NCBI RefSeq assembly: GCF_000758665.1
Contig: NZ_CP009285.1
Span: 4,712,001-4,776,000, forward strand
DNA: 64,000 nucleotides
Direction of reading: 5' to 3'
Source: Paenibacillus borealis
GTDB taxonomy: Bacteria; Bacillota; Bacilli; Paenibacillales; Paenibacillaceae
This document shows positions 33,137 through 41,036 of the stretch, piece after piece. A program made the translations under genes and the position numbers. The notes beneath the pieces were generated by a model. The model was not told where the DNA came from. It saw only the letters and a program-made list of their open reading frames with translations, and did not search any database. Positions within the stretch are counted from its first letter, which is position 1. Each line of letters begins with the position of its first letter.

Positions 33137-34231
33137 CTACTTAAACACATCATAATAAGCCTTCTTCAGGAATTCGTCCGGGTCGGTATCTTTCTTCAGG
33201 AAGCCGGTCTTGCTGAACTGCTTGACGAAATAACGGATATCCTCCTGAGCGGCATCGGTCGTGTAATTGAAGTGATAGCTCTCAATCAGATCCGTCACGA
33301 GCTTCACATCATCCGTCGCAACATATTTCTTCTCAATCTCCAGCTTTGCGGTTTCCTCCGGATGCTCAGCGATCCATGCCGTCGCCTTCTGGTAAGCACG
33401 GGCAATAGCGGCTACACGCTCCGGATCTTCCTCAATCTGCTTGCCGGAGGCGTACAGGAAGCAGCAGCTTTTCCCGGCAAAATTGCTGTCGGTCGAAATA
33501 TCGGCCAGTACCGTATAACCGTTATTCACTTCAGCCAGCTTGCCGAACGGATCCCAGGCGGCGTATACATCAATTTCGCCTTTTTTGACACCTTCCTGCA
33601 GCTGATCGAGCGGATACGCCAGCCATTGCACATCCTTTTGCGGGTCCAGTCCGGCATTAGTCACTACTACGCTCGCCACTGCCATCGGCACACCGCCGAT
33701 TTCATCGACACCAATCCGTTTGCCCTTCAGATCGGCAGCGGTCTTAATGTCCGAACCCGGTGGAACTACGAGCTTAATGCAGCCGTGATGCAGCCCGCCG
33801 ATTACCTTGAGGTCAAGCCCCTGCTGGATGGAGGTGAACCAGACGAAGTCGCCGTTCGTAACCGTGAATTCTCCCGTAGTCAGGCCTGTCTTCATTGCAT
33901 CCATCGAACCGCTGACCAGTTCGACATCCAGACCTTCTTCGGCAAAGAAGCCCTTCTCGTAAGCCACATAGCTCGGCGCTCCGCAGACAGCTCCGCTCAA
34001 TGCCTGGATTTTGAGCTTGCCGTATTTGTAGCTGGCCGGAGCCGCTTTGCTGCTGTTTGATGCTGCCGCATTGCTTGAGGGAGCTACTGCAGCAACTGCT
34101 GGCGCAGATGTTGAATGATTATGGTTGTTAGCAGATGTTTTTTGATTAGCCGCATTATTTCCGCATGCCGTGACCACCAGTAATGCAGAGGTGACCAGCA
34201 GAACGGCCGGCAGTTTTTTGCTAGTATTCAT
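33137..34231 (-). CDS. ABC importer substrate-binding lipoprotein (SsuA/NMT1 type)
   Basis: 364 aa. Lipoprotein signal with the lipobox VVTAC (Cys23), then an Asn/Ser/Ala-rich linker with NHNHS to about residue 68. The mature domain has YVAYEKGFFAEEGLDVELVSG, typical of periplasmic binding proteins for nitrate, sulfonates, taurine or thiamine precursors. Unusual cysteines occur near the expected ligand cleft (SGAVCGAPSY, GLHHGCIKL, GKSCCFLY). With a sulfhydrylase next to it, an organosulfur ligand is the best guess. Nitrate or a metal complex cannot be excluded. Confidence 0.8.
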   Translation of the reverse strand: MNTSKKLPAVLLVTSALLVVTACGNNAANQKTSANNHNHSTSAPAVAAVAPSSNAAASNSSKAAPASYKYGKLKIQALSGAVCGAPSYVAYEKGFFAEEGLDVELVSGSMDAMKTGLTTGEFTVTNGDFVWFTSIQQGLDLKVIGGLHHGCIKLVVPPGSDIKTAADLKGKRIGVDEIGGVPMAVASVVVTNAGLDPQKDVQWLAYPLDQLQEGVKKGEIDVYAAWDPFGKLAEVNNGYTVLADISTDSNFAGKSCCFLYASGKQIEEDPERVAAIARAYQKATAWIAEHPEETAKLEIEKKYVATDDVKLVTDLIESYHFNYTTDAAQEDIRYFVKQFSKTGFLKKDTDPDEFLKKAYYDVFK

Positions 34232-34261
34232 TTCGTTAACTTCCCTTCCCGCTTCGATATT

Positions 34262-35581
34262 TTATACCAGACTCTCCACAAATGCCGCCGCGAAGGCCTG
34301 CTCCAGGTCCCGGATCAGATCGTCTGCGTCCTCCAGTCCGATGGACAACCGGATCGTATCCGGAGTAATGCCTGCCGCCGCCTGGTCTTCAGCATTCAGC
34401 TCACCATGAGTGGTCTTAGGGGAGTTGATGATCAGCGATCTGGCATCCCCGACATTGGCATGATAGCTGAACAGCTTAACGGCATTCAGGAATGTACGAA
34501 GCTGTTCCTCATTGCCGCCAAAGCCGAAGGTGAAGATCGAGCCTGCCCCTTTGGGGAAATACCTGGCGGCAAGCGCCTGGTACGGATTCCCGTCCGCCGC
34601 AGGATGACTCACCCAGCTGACCCTGTCATTCTTTTGCAGATAATCTACGATTCTAAGAGCGTTCGCCACCTGCTTGGATATCCGCTCCGACAAGGTTTCC
34701 GTGCCCTGAAGCAGCAGAAAAGCATCAAACGGACTAAGTGCTGCACCGAAGTACGCCAGATAACTCAGCCGGACTCTTGCGGTAAAAGGAGCCTCCGGGA
34801 ATACCTCCAGAATGCTGCGCTCACGGCCTGTCTCCTGCTCACGCAGCAGGTATTGCGGCTCTGCGAAATGCGGGAATCTGCCGCCCGCCCAGTCGAACTT
34901 GCCGTTCTCGACAATCACACCGCCGAGGGTAGTGCCGTGACCGCCGATAGCCTTCGTAGCCGAGTAGACGATGATATCTGCACCATGAGCGAAGGAATCG
35001 AATAAATAGGGAGTGCCAAAGGTGTTGTCAATGACCAGCGGAAGACCGTTCTCATGGGCTACAGCCGCTATAGCTTCAATATCAAGAATCGTAGAGTTAG
35101 GATTGCTGATGCTCTCAATCAGAATGGCTTTGGTATCCGGCCGGACCGCCCGGCGGAAGGCTTCAGGATCATCCGAATCCTCGACAAAATCAACGTGAAC
35201 GCCAAACTTGGGATATAAATGCTTAAGTGCATCAAACGATCCTCCATACAGGCGCGGCGTAGTGACAATCCGGCCTCCGCCTTCCGCCAGATTCAGCAGC
35301 GCATAGGTTACCGCCGCCATCCCGGAAGCTACAGCAACCGCTCCCGTCCCCTTGTCCAGCGCAGTCAGCCGCTGCTCCAGTACCGCAACCGTCGGATTAG
35401 CGATTCGCGTATACAGATATCCGGCTTCCTCCATGCCGAACAATTTCTCCGCCCGCCCCACACTGCCCAGATCATAAGAGGCCGTCTGATAGATCGGCAC
35501 GGCCACCGCATAATTATGCTCCCGTGAGTCATAGCCCGCCCGTACCTTCAGCGTATCGAAACCCAGATTGTGATCAGCCAT
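34262..35581 (-). CDS. metY: O-acetylhomoserine (thiol)-lyase / sulfhydrylase
   Basis: 439 aa, Cys/Met-metabolism PLP enzyme, at the length of MetY (about 430) rather than MetB/MetC (about 380). PLP lysine lies in VYSATKAIGGHGTTLGG, with upstream YTRIANPTV and IESISNPNSTILDIEA. MetY adds sulfide or methanethiol to O-acetylhomoserine to make homocysteine or methionine. Here it sits between NifB-like and the importer, so it could capture the thiol produced by the reductase. In R. rubrum, methanethiol released by Mar is converted to methionine by such an enzyme (established knowledge); applying it here is inference. Confidence 0.9.
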   Translation of the reverse strand: MADHNLGFDTLKVRAGYDSREHNYAVAVPIYQTASYDLGSVGRAEKLFGMEEAGYLYTRIANPTVAVLEQRLTALDKGTGAVAVASGMAAVTYALLNLAEGGGRIVTTPRLYGGSFDALKHLYPKFGVHVDFVEDSDDPEAFRRAVRPDTKAILIESISNPNSTILDIEAIAAVAHENGLPLVIDNTFGTPYLFDSFAHGADIIVYSATKAIGGHGTTLGGVIVENGKFDWAGGRFPHFAEPQYLLREQETGRERSILEVFPEAPFTARVRLSYLAYFGAALSPFDAFLLLQGTETLSERISKQVANALRIVDYLQKNDRVSWVSHPAADGNPYQALAARYFPKGAGSIFTFGFGGNEEQLRTFLNAVKLFSYHANVGDARSLIINSPKTTHGELNAEDQAAAGITPDTIRLSIGLEDADDLIRDLEQAFAAAFVESLV

Positions 35582-35615
35582 TGTTATCCCCGCTTTCTTT
35601 CCTGGTTATAGCTTG

Positions 35616-36917
35616 TTAAATCTTAAAATAAGACAGCAGACGTCCGTATTTAAGTAGCGATACTCCAATATCATCCTTCGTAACAACAGCCATAATGTCC
35701 GCTTGACGCAGCACCTCCTGCGGGAAGGAGCCGATTCCTGAACAGAGCAGAAGCTGGCAGTCACGCAGTAATTCTGCACTTTCCTTAAGAATAGCCGCAG
35801 CATCCGCCTCACCGCAGGAAGCTGTTCCGTTGCAGTAAGCCTGGATTTTGCGGACCCCGAGCAGCCGGTAGCTGTCTTCTTCCACTTCATAGACCAGAAA
35901 TTCAGAGGCATGGCCAAAATGCAGATTAACCCTGCCGCCGCCCCTAGTCGCAACAGCAATTCTCGTTGCACTGGCACCCGGGCTGCGCCCGGACGCCTGC
36001 CGGTTCCGGCGGACCTCCAGCTCCCCGTCCAGCTGCATAAGCCTCAGCTCCCGCTCTTCCGGTGAGTATTCCGGCAGGCCCGCCAGTAATTCCCCACCAC
36101 GGTCCTCGCCCAGCAGGCCGACGGCATCGGCCCGGCACTGCCGGCAGTGGCGCATGATCGGCATAAGCTCTGCGGACCTCTCCTGCACCTTGAGGGTCAG
36201 ACCGGGGTCCGGTGCCAGCCGCCCGTCCCGCTCGAACCGGCTGCCCGGTGAAATAATCAGCGGCATTATGTTGTGGGAGAATGCCCCAGCCTCCCTGGCA
36301 GCTCGTGTAACCTCGATCAGGTGATCATCATTTACACCCGGTATCAGCACGGAGTTGACCTTGACTTTAATTCCTCTGGCAGCCATGGCCGAGATTCCCT
36401 CCAGCTGCCGGGAGATTAGAATGGCTGCGGCAGCCTCGCCGCGGTAAGCTTTGCCCCGGTAATAGATCGAGTGATAGATCCGCCCGCCAATGGCCGGGTC
36501 CAGGGCATTCATTGTTACCGTGACGTGATTAATGCCGCATCCTGTGATCTCTTCAACATAATCAGGAAGCTTCAGGCCATTCGTGCTGAGACACAGCTGC
36601 AGATCGGGCATTTCCCGTGAGAGCAGCCGGAAGGTCTCGAAGGTCTGCACCGGATTCGCCAGCGGATCTCCCGGACCGGCGATGCCAACTACGGTCAGCT
36701 GGGGCAGAACCTTAAGCGTCTGCTGCACACTCCTGCGGGCCTCTTCCGGTGTAAGCACCTGGCTGACCACCCCGGGGCGGCTCTCACTGACACAGTCGTA
36801 TTTGATGTTGCAATAATTGCAGTTAATATTGCATTTCGGTGCTACAGCCAGATGCATTCTGGCGAATACCTCGTGCGCCAGCTCATCATAGCAGGGGTGA
36901 CGCTGAACATTCTGCAA
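35616..36917 (-). CDS. nifB: NifB: radical SAM NifB-co synthase with NifX-like domain
   Basis: 433 aa from TTG at 36917 with GGGAGG upstream. The N-terminus HPCYDELAHEVFARMH and the radical-SAM motif CNINCNYC (Cys29, Cys33, Cys36) with conserved Cys9 and Cys42 and ESRPGVVS are highly conserved in true NifB. Residues about 315-433 are a NifX/NafY-like domain (IAVATRGGG, VNLHFGHASEF). NifB builds the 8Fe-9S-C cluster that feeds all nitrogenase cofactors; the fused NifX-like domain is also found in A. vinelandii NifB. No nifEN lies nearby, so the product may be used directly or with one carrier. Follows nifH-like by 58 bases. Confidence 0.9.
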   Translation of the reverse strand: MQNVQRHPCYDELAHEVFARMHLAVAPKCNINCNYCNIKYDCVSESRPGVVSQVLTPEEARRSVQQTLKVLPQLTVVGIAGPGDPLANPVQTFETFRLLSREMPDLQLCLSTNGLKLPDYVEEITGCGINHVTVTMNALDPAIGGRIYHSIYYRGKAYRGEAAAAILISRQLEGISAMAARGIKVKVNSVLIPGVNDDHLIEVTRAAREAGAFSHNIMPLIISPGSRFERDGRLAPDPGLTLKVQERSAELMPIMRHCRQCRADAVGLLGEDRGGELLAGLPEYSPEERELRLMQLDGELEVRRNRQASGRSPGASATRIAVATRGGGRVNLHFGHASEFLVYEVEEDSYRLLGVRKIQAYCNGTASCGEADAAAILKESAELLRDCQLLLCSGIGSFPQEVLRQADIMAVVTKDDIGVSLLKYGRLLSYFKI

Positions 36918-36975
36918 GCCGCTCCCTCCCCAATATTCCGTTACATGGATATGCCATATGCCTTATACCGTGTGA

Positions 36976-37854
36976 CTACAGGCTTCCCGCCGCTGCAGGT
37001 GCCGCCAGTCCGGAATCCTGCTGGACCAGGCGTTTCCCCCAATCCGCCGCCCATTGCCGCAGTTCATTCGTTTCCAGCGGAGCCGGCACCTTGGACACCG
37101 TATGTTCGGCAATGTTCTGAGCGAGACTGCGGTATACTCTGGCCTGCTCTGAATCCGGAGCTGCCTCAATCGTTGTCTTGCCCTGCAGCTCACTCTGGGT
37201 CACCGTCAGCGAACGCGGCACATATTCAACCACTCTTGTATCCGTCCGGCTGACAAAGTCGTCAACAATCTCCTTCGCATACGGGGCATTAATCGAGTTG
37301 GCAATAACTCCGCCTAGCAGTGCGCCTCCATCCTGTGAATACTTATGAATGCCCTTGAACAGATTATTCGCCGCGTAGATTGCCATGAAATCTGCTGATG
37401 TTACCGTATAGACATGCTCCGCAATGCCTTCACGCACCGGAACAGCAAACCCGCCGCATACCACGTCACCCAGTACATCATAGATGACAAAATCCAGATC
37501 CAGCTCCTCAAACACCCGCTGCTGCTTCATCAGGGATACCGAGGTGATAATGCCGCGCCCCGCACAGCCCACCCCCGGTGCGGGGCCACCAGCCTCCACG
37601 CAATAGATCCCGTTGAAGCCCTGGAAAATCACATCCTGTGCCTTAACCGCGTGGTTATCACGCAATGAATCCAGCACTGTCGGTATGTATTCTCCGCCCC
37701 GCAGCGTATTGGTGGAATCACTTTTGGGATCACAGCCGAATTGCATGACCTTGTAGCCTGCCACCGACAGCGCAGCACTGATATTGGAAGTCGTTGTCGA
37801 CTTGCCAATTCCTCCTTTGCCGTAAATCGCGATCTGCTTCAATTTCTTAACCAT
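36976..37854 (-). CDS. NifH-like reductase (Fe-protein homolog)
   Basis: 292 aa from the ATG at 37854 (AGGAGTG 9 bases upstream). P-loop YGKGGIGKSTTTSN, Cys97 in GVGCAGRG and Cys133 in GDVVCGGF, the [4Fe-4S] ligands shared by the dimer, plus Arg100, the position ADP-ribosylated in some NifH. An ATP-dependent one-electron donor for the DK-like component. Sequence blocks such as VLGDVVCGGFAVPVREG are close to canonical NifH, yet FGCDPKSDSTNTLRGG and the C-terminal end differ, so it may serve a nitrogenase-like rather than N2-fixing system. Confidence 0.88.
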   Translation of the reverse strand: MVKKLKQIAIYGKGGIGKSTTTSNISAALSVAGYKVMQFGCDPKSDSTNTLRGGEYIPTVLDSLRDNHAVKAQDVIFQGFNGIYCVEAGGPAPGVGCAGRGIITSVSLMKQQRVFEELDLDFVIYDVLGDVVCGGFAVPVREGIAEHVYTVTSADFMAIYAANNLFKGIHKYSQDGGALLGGVIANSINAPYAKEIVDDFVSRTDTRVVEYVPRSLTVTQSELQGKTTIEAAPDSEQARVYRSLAQNIAEHTVSKVPAPLETNELRQWAADWGKRLVQQDSGLAAPAAAGSL

Positions 37855-37887
37855 GTCTGACACTCCTTTGATGGAATATGCAATCAT

Positions 37888-38244
37888 TCACTGCAGAATA
37901 GCGCCCCTGCCTGACCGGAGAAAATGCACCAGACGCTCCATCGCCTGTTCAATCGGAGCCTCGACCGCCATAGCCTGAATTCCCTGCTCGTAGAGCAGCG
38001 CTCTCGCTCCCGGTCCAATGTGGCTGACCAGGACAATACTACAGTCTGCGAGGAGGGCGGCGGTATTCTGCAGCGAATGCGTGTCGTGGCCTGCTGCTTC
38101 CGCTTGCCGGTCATAACTCCGGTCCTCTATAATGCTGTAACTTCCTTCCGGCTCCATCCTATAGATCAGGAACCGGTCACACCGCCCGAAATGCTGATTG
38201 ATATTAATGCCGTCCACACTTCCGATGGCAATCTTCCACGTCAC
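37888..38244 (-). CDS. NifX/NafY-like cofactor carrier
   Basis: 118 aa from GTG at 38244 (AGGAGG 8 bases upstream); the ATG two codons before is an alternative. IAIGSVDGININQHFGRCDRF and VLVSHIGPGARALL match dinitrogenase FeMo-cofactor biosynthesis (NifX/NafY) domains, which shuttle NifB-co or protect apo-proteins. First gene of the operon, 33 bases before the NifH-like start. Confidence 0.8.
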   Translation of the reverse strand: MTWKIAIGSVDGININQHFGRCDRFLIYRMEPEGSYSIIEDRSYDRQAEAAGHDTHSLQNTAALLADCSIVLVSHIGPGARALLYEQGIQAMAVEAPIEQAMERLVHFLRSGRGAILQ

Positions 38245-38276
38245 TCCCATCTCCTCCTGATCTGCGATACACAAAG

Positions 38277-38315
38277 AGGCCAAACCGCTCACCTCTCAGG
38301 TGTATGGTTTGACCT
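38277..38315 (-). terminator. Leader hairpin immediately before NifX-like gene
   Basis: AGGTCAAACC/GGTTTGGCCT with one mismatch and an inner CACCT/AGGTG helix, ending in CTCTTTG on the minus strand. Terminator-like with a weak T-run, 33 bases before the NifX-like start. Possible second attenuator. Confidence 0.45.
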
Positions 38316-38413
38316 CCGGATTGTGGTCCAGTCGGCCCAATCTCAGCAGATGCTGCGCTATGCTCTTGGTGTATGCTTCCTGCTTAAAGCTGTTATGCAG
38401 TCATTGCTTTGTT

Positions 38414-38427
38414 GTGAACTCGTTCAC
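38414..38427. promoter_or_regulatory. Palindrome in operon leader, possible operator
   Basis: GTGAACTCGTTCAC: perfect GTGAAC/GTTCAC half sites with a 2-bp centre, lying between the leader terminator (38438-38487) and the NifX-like gene. Size is typical for a TetR/MarR-type operator. Confidence 0.4.
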
Positions 38428-38437
38428 ATAGGTATAT

Positions 38438-38487
38438 AAAAGAAAAGGCCGGCACAGCACCCGCTTGCGGATGTTGAGACCGGCCTG
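38438..38487 (-). terminator. Intrinsic terminator in nif-like operon leader
   Basis: Minus-strand GGCCGG/CCGGCC closes a 27-base loop with an inner CATCCGC-AA-GCGGGTG helix, followed by TTTTCTTTT. It lies downstream of the promoter at 38538-38566, so it could be an attenuator of the nitrogenase-like operon, or instead end the lipoprotein transcript. Confidence 0.6.
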
Positions 38488-38513
38488 CGGTGAACCGCTC
38501 GGCAAATAAACAA

Positions 38514-38566
38514 ATACCAATTGAATTACTTTGTATTAATATACCTAACCGCTGCTTAAAGATCAA
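38514..38566 (-). promoter_or_regulatory. Promoter and dyad operator of nitrogenase-like operon
   Basis: Minus-strand -35 TTGATC (38561-38566), 17-base spacer, -10 TATATT (38538-38543). Overlapping the region just after the -10 is a dyad ATACCAA (38514-38520) / TTTGTAT (38530-38536), 6 of 7 pairs, 9-base spacer. A repressor here would block initiation. In Bacillus the sulfur regulator CymR binds AT-rich dyads in such positions; identity here is not established. Confidence 0.55.
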
Positions 38567-38596
38567 TCCCCTGAATGGTGAATATTGTGTGATTTT

Positions 38597-39124
38597 TTAA
38601 TGGGCGTGTGTGCCCAAATGCTCCAGAAGTCCGGCAAAAAGGTCCTTTACCTTCTTCGAGTACTTCCCCTTCTCCTTGCCCATGGAGGTATACACCAGTG
38701 AGGTATTGTCCTTGTTAAAGACCTCTGTTCTCGCCCCGGAAGTTTCCGCCAGCGGCATGCCGCCATACCAATCGGTAATCCGGCTGACCCGCTCAGGGCG
38801 GCTGGTGAATACATGCAGCGTAATATTCTGCGCGGGCTGGCTGTTGATCAGATACTGATAGCTGGTGTTTCCGCGGTTGTCTTCGGTAAACTTCTCATCG
38901 GTCAGCGCAAGCTGTTCAGTGGCAAAAGCCTGGCGCATCTCCTTGCGGAACCGGCCGTCCAGCCCTTTTCCCTGCGAATAGGCCAGCATCGTCCCGTCCT
39001 GATAGGCCTGCATCGTATAGCTGCCCGCTTCCTTCTGGTCCTGCTCCCCGGAGCAGCCTGCAAGCAGTGTCCCGGCCGTCAATGCAGCAGCCAGCACACC
39101 TGCCAATCGACGCTTCATATCCAT
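38597..39124 (-). CDS. Hypothetical lipoprotein
   Basis: 175 aa from ATG at 39124 (AAGGGGG upstream). Signal peptide with lipobox LLAGC followed by SGEQDQKE. The remainder is a soluble domain with no family recognised; many Thr/Lys residues and YTMQAYQDGTMLAYSQGKG repeats-like turns. Likely anchored on the outer face of the membrane. Located upstream of the nif-like operon but transcribed separately, with an 80-base gap to the operon promoter. Confidence 0.65.
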   Translation of the reverse strand: MDMKRRLAGVLAAALTAGTLLAGCSGEQDQKEAGSYTMQAYQDGTMLAYSQGKGLDGRFRKEMRQAFATEQLALTDEKFTEDNRGNTSYQYLINSQPAQNITLHVFTSRPERVSRITDWYGGMPLAETSGARTEVFNKDNTSLVYTSMGKEKGKYSKKVKDLFAGLLEHLGTHAH

Positions 39125-39219
39125 TAGCCCCCTTCTCAAACACTCAGATTCCTTCTGATAGTTATAGGATGTCTGAGTGTATGAAAAGTATGCACAGAAT
39201 GAATCACACTACGGGGAGG

Positions 39220-39819
39220 TTACCGTACCGGCGGGTCCGTATGCACATCGGTATCAGGAGCTGAAGCCGCCCACCGTGTAAAGGTTACCTGAAATCCCGG
39301 CCGGGTTGGAGCACACAGGAAGGGTCCTGCCTGCTTTCCCGTCTCATATGGAAAACGGGCGACCCTGATTGTACGCCAAGGATGGCTGTCTGTTCTGGCT
39401 CTGAGGATAACGGCATCCTTCATCCGTGAAGCCCGGAGGGTGATTATCTCACCCGTCCATTCCGGAACAGGAGACAGCGACCAGTCCGAGTAGCCGTCGG
39501 TTACAACGGCGCCCACATGCGGAATCCCATCATTCAGCTCAATACCCGCTTTGATCCATACTTTATCACTATGCCACAGCATAATACCTGCCTGATCATA
39601 CAGCTCTGTGAACCCGTCCAGCGAAAAGCTGACTTCGATAGCCTCCGAATCCTCCCAGGGTGTCAGCAGGGCGTGCCCGTTGTCATGCTGGAAGCCATAC
39701 ATCGTTTTTTGCCAATAATCGCTGCCTTCCGCAGCTTCCGCCACTAGCGCTCCTGCTGCAATCCTACTGGATACGGGCTCGTTACTCCATACGCCGTCCT
39801 GCCACGCTACTATTCTCAT
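39220..39819 (-). CDS. DUF1349 domain protein
   Basis: 199 aa beginning at the ATG at 39819, overlapping the stop of the MFS gene (TAATG); an extended frame to 39948 is inside that gene. WSNEPVSSR, DYWQKTMYGF, DNGHALLTPW and VWIKAGIELNDG match the DUF1349 jelly-roll/concanavalin-like domain, which appears in sugar-related operons. Translation coupled with the MFS transporter. Confidence 0.8.
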   Translation of the reverse strand: MRIVAWQDGVWSNEPVSSRIAAGALVAEAAEGSDYWQKTMYGFQHDNGHALLTPWEDSEAIEVSFSLDGFTELYDQAGIMLWHSDKVWIKAGIELNDGIPHVGAVVTDGYSDWSLSPVPEWTGEIITLRASRMKDAVILRARTDSHPWRTIRVARFPYETGKQAGPFLCAPTRPGFQVTFTRWAASAPDTDVHTDPPVR

Positions 39820-41024
39820 TACCGGCTCACCTCTTCTTTCCGTTTTTTCATCATGCTGTTGATCTGCTCGGAGCTTAGAATCATAACGATGATATAACCG
39901 ATCATCACCATCGGAAGAATCATAAAGCTGCTGCGCGCGGCCACCCAACCCAGAAGCGGAGGCAGAAAAGCACCGCCGGTATACGCCAGAGCCATCTGAT
40001 AGCCCATAATCTTCTGGGAGTTCTCTTGTCCGAACCTTGCCGGTGTCTCATGCAGCATACAGGGGAAGATCGGTGCCGAGCCCAGTCCTATCAGAATAAA
40101 AGCCACCAGTGAAAAGACCGCCGGAAGCGGTAAGGCCAGCACCAGCGCACCCAGCAGCGAAACCGCCAGCCCCCCGCGGATGAGCTCCCGGTTGCTGAAC
40201 CGGAAGGTAATAAACCCGGTAATCAGCCGGCCGGCCGTGATACCTCCGTAATACAGAGACACCCAACCCGCCGCCGTTGCCGCTGATACCTCTTTAACAT
40301 TAACCAGATAGCTGCTGCCCCAAAGCCCTACCGTTGCTTCTACTCCGCAATAGAACAGAAAAGTAATCATCGCCAGCTTCACACCTTTGATACGCAGCAC
40401 ATTGCCGGAAGAGGCCTCCACTGCCGCCTTTACCTTCACATCCCGGGTTTCTTCAACCTGCGGACTGCTGCTCTTGCCTGCTCTTTTCCATAGCGGCAGA
40501 CTGATGAACAGCAGCACCACAAGCGCGAACTGGATCATGCTTACAGTAAAGTATCCTGTTCTCCAGGATTCACCGCCCGCAATATAACGCGACATAATAA
40601 TCGGCCCGAGCATCGCGCCAATACCCCAGAAGCAGTGCAGCCAGCTCATATGATGCGCTTTATAGTGGGTGGCCACATAGTTGTTCAGCCCCGTATCGAT
40701 CGAACCTGCGCCAAGGCCAAGCGGCAAAGCCAGCACAGCCAGCCAAATGACGGATGAAGAGTAAGAGAAGCCGAGCAAGGCCAGAGCCGTCACAGCCACG
40801 CTGATAAAAGTGACCATTCCCGTACCCAGCCGTTTCAGCACGGCGCTGCTGGCTAAGCTGGAGATAATCGTCCCTGCAACTACAATCATGGAGAGCAGCC
40901 CTGCTGTCTCAACCGGCGCCCCATAATCCAGCCTCATGATCGGCCAGGCTGCTCCCAGCATGGAATCCGGCAGGCCTAAGCTGATAAATGCCAGATAAAT
41001 AATAATTAAGAATACCGTTGCCAT
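39819..41024 (-). CDS. MFS transporter, sugar type
   Basis: 401 aa, twelve predicted transmembrane helices with a central cytoplasmic loop (around residues 185-210, rich in Lys/Ser/Glu). Conserved-looking stretches LAFISLGLPDSMLGAAWP and LPLGLGAGSIDTGLNNYV, the latter in FucP/NagP-like families. Co-transcribed with a ROK regulator and DUF1349 gene, so carbohydrate uptake or export is likely. Confidence 0.8.
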   Translation of the reverse strand: MATVFLIIIYLAFISLGLPDSMLGAAWPIMRLDYGAPVETAGLLSMIVVAGTIISSLASSAVLKRLGTGMVTFISVAVTALALLGFSYSSSVIWLAVLALPLGLGAGSIDTGLNNYVATHYKAHHMSWLHCFWGIGAMLGPIIMSRYIAGGESWRTGYFTVSMIQFALVVLLFISLPLWKRAGKSSSPQVEETRDVKVKAAVEASSGNVLRIKGVKLAMITFLFYCGVEATVGLWGSSYLVNVKEVSAATAAGWVSLYYGGITAGRLITGFITFRFSNRELIRGGLAVSLLGALVLALPLPAVFSLVAFILIGLGSAPIFPCMLHETPARFGQENSQKIMGYQMALAYTGGAFLPPLLGWVAARSSFMILPMVMIGYIIVMILSSEQINSMMKKRKEEVSR

Positions 41025-41036
41025 TTTGTACCCCGC

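Noticed and set aside
28449..38244. Classical nitrogen-fixing nif cluster
   Set aside because: Lacks NifE, NifN, NifV and HesA and contains MetY and a sulfonate-type importer; NifD-like has Gln where His442 is expected by eye alignment.
38438..38536. S-box (SAM) riboswitch in the nitrogenase-like operon leader
   Set aside because: Loop segment CAACATCCGC...GGGTGC resembles part of an S-box, but the conserved 5' core (AGAGGTGGAGGGA) and kink-turn are absent, so only a hairpin is reported.
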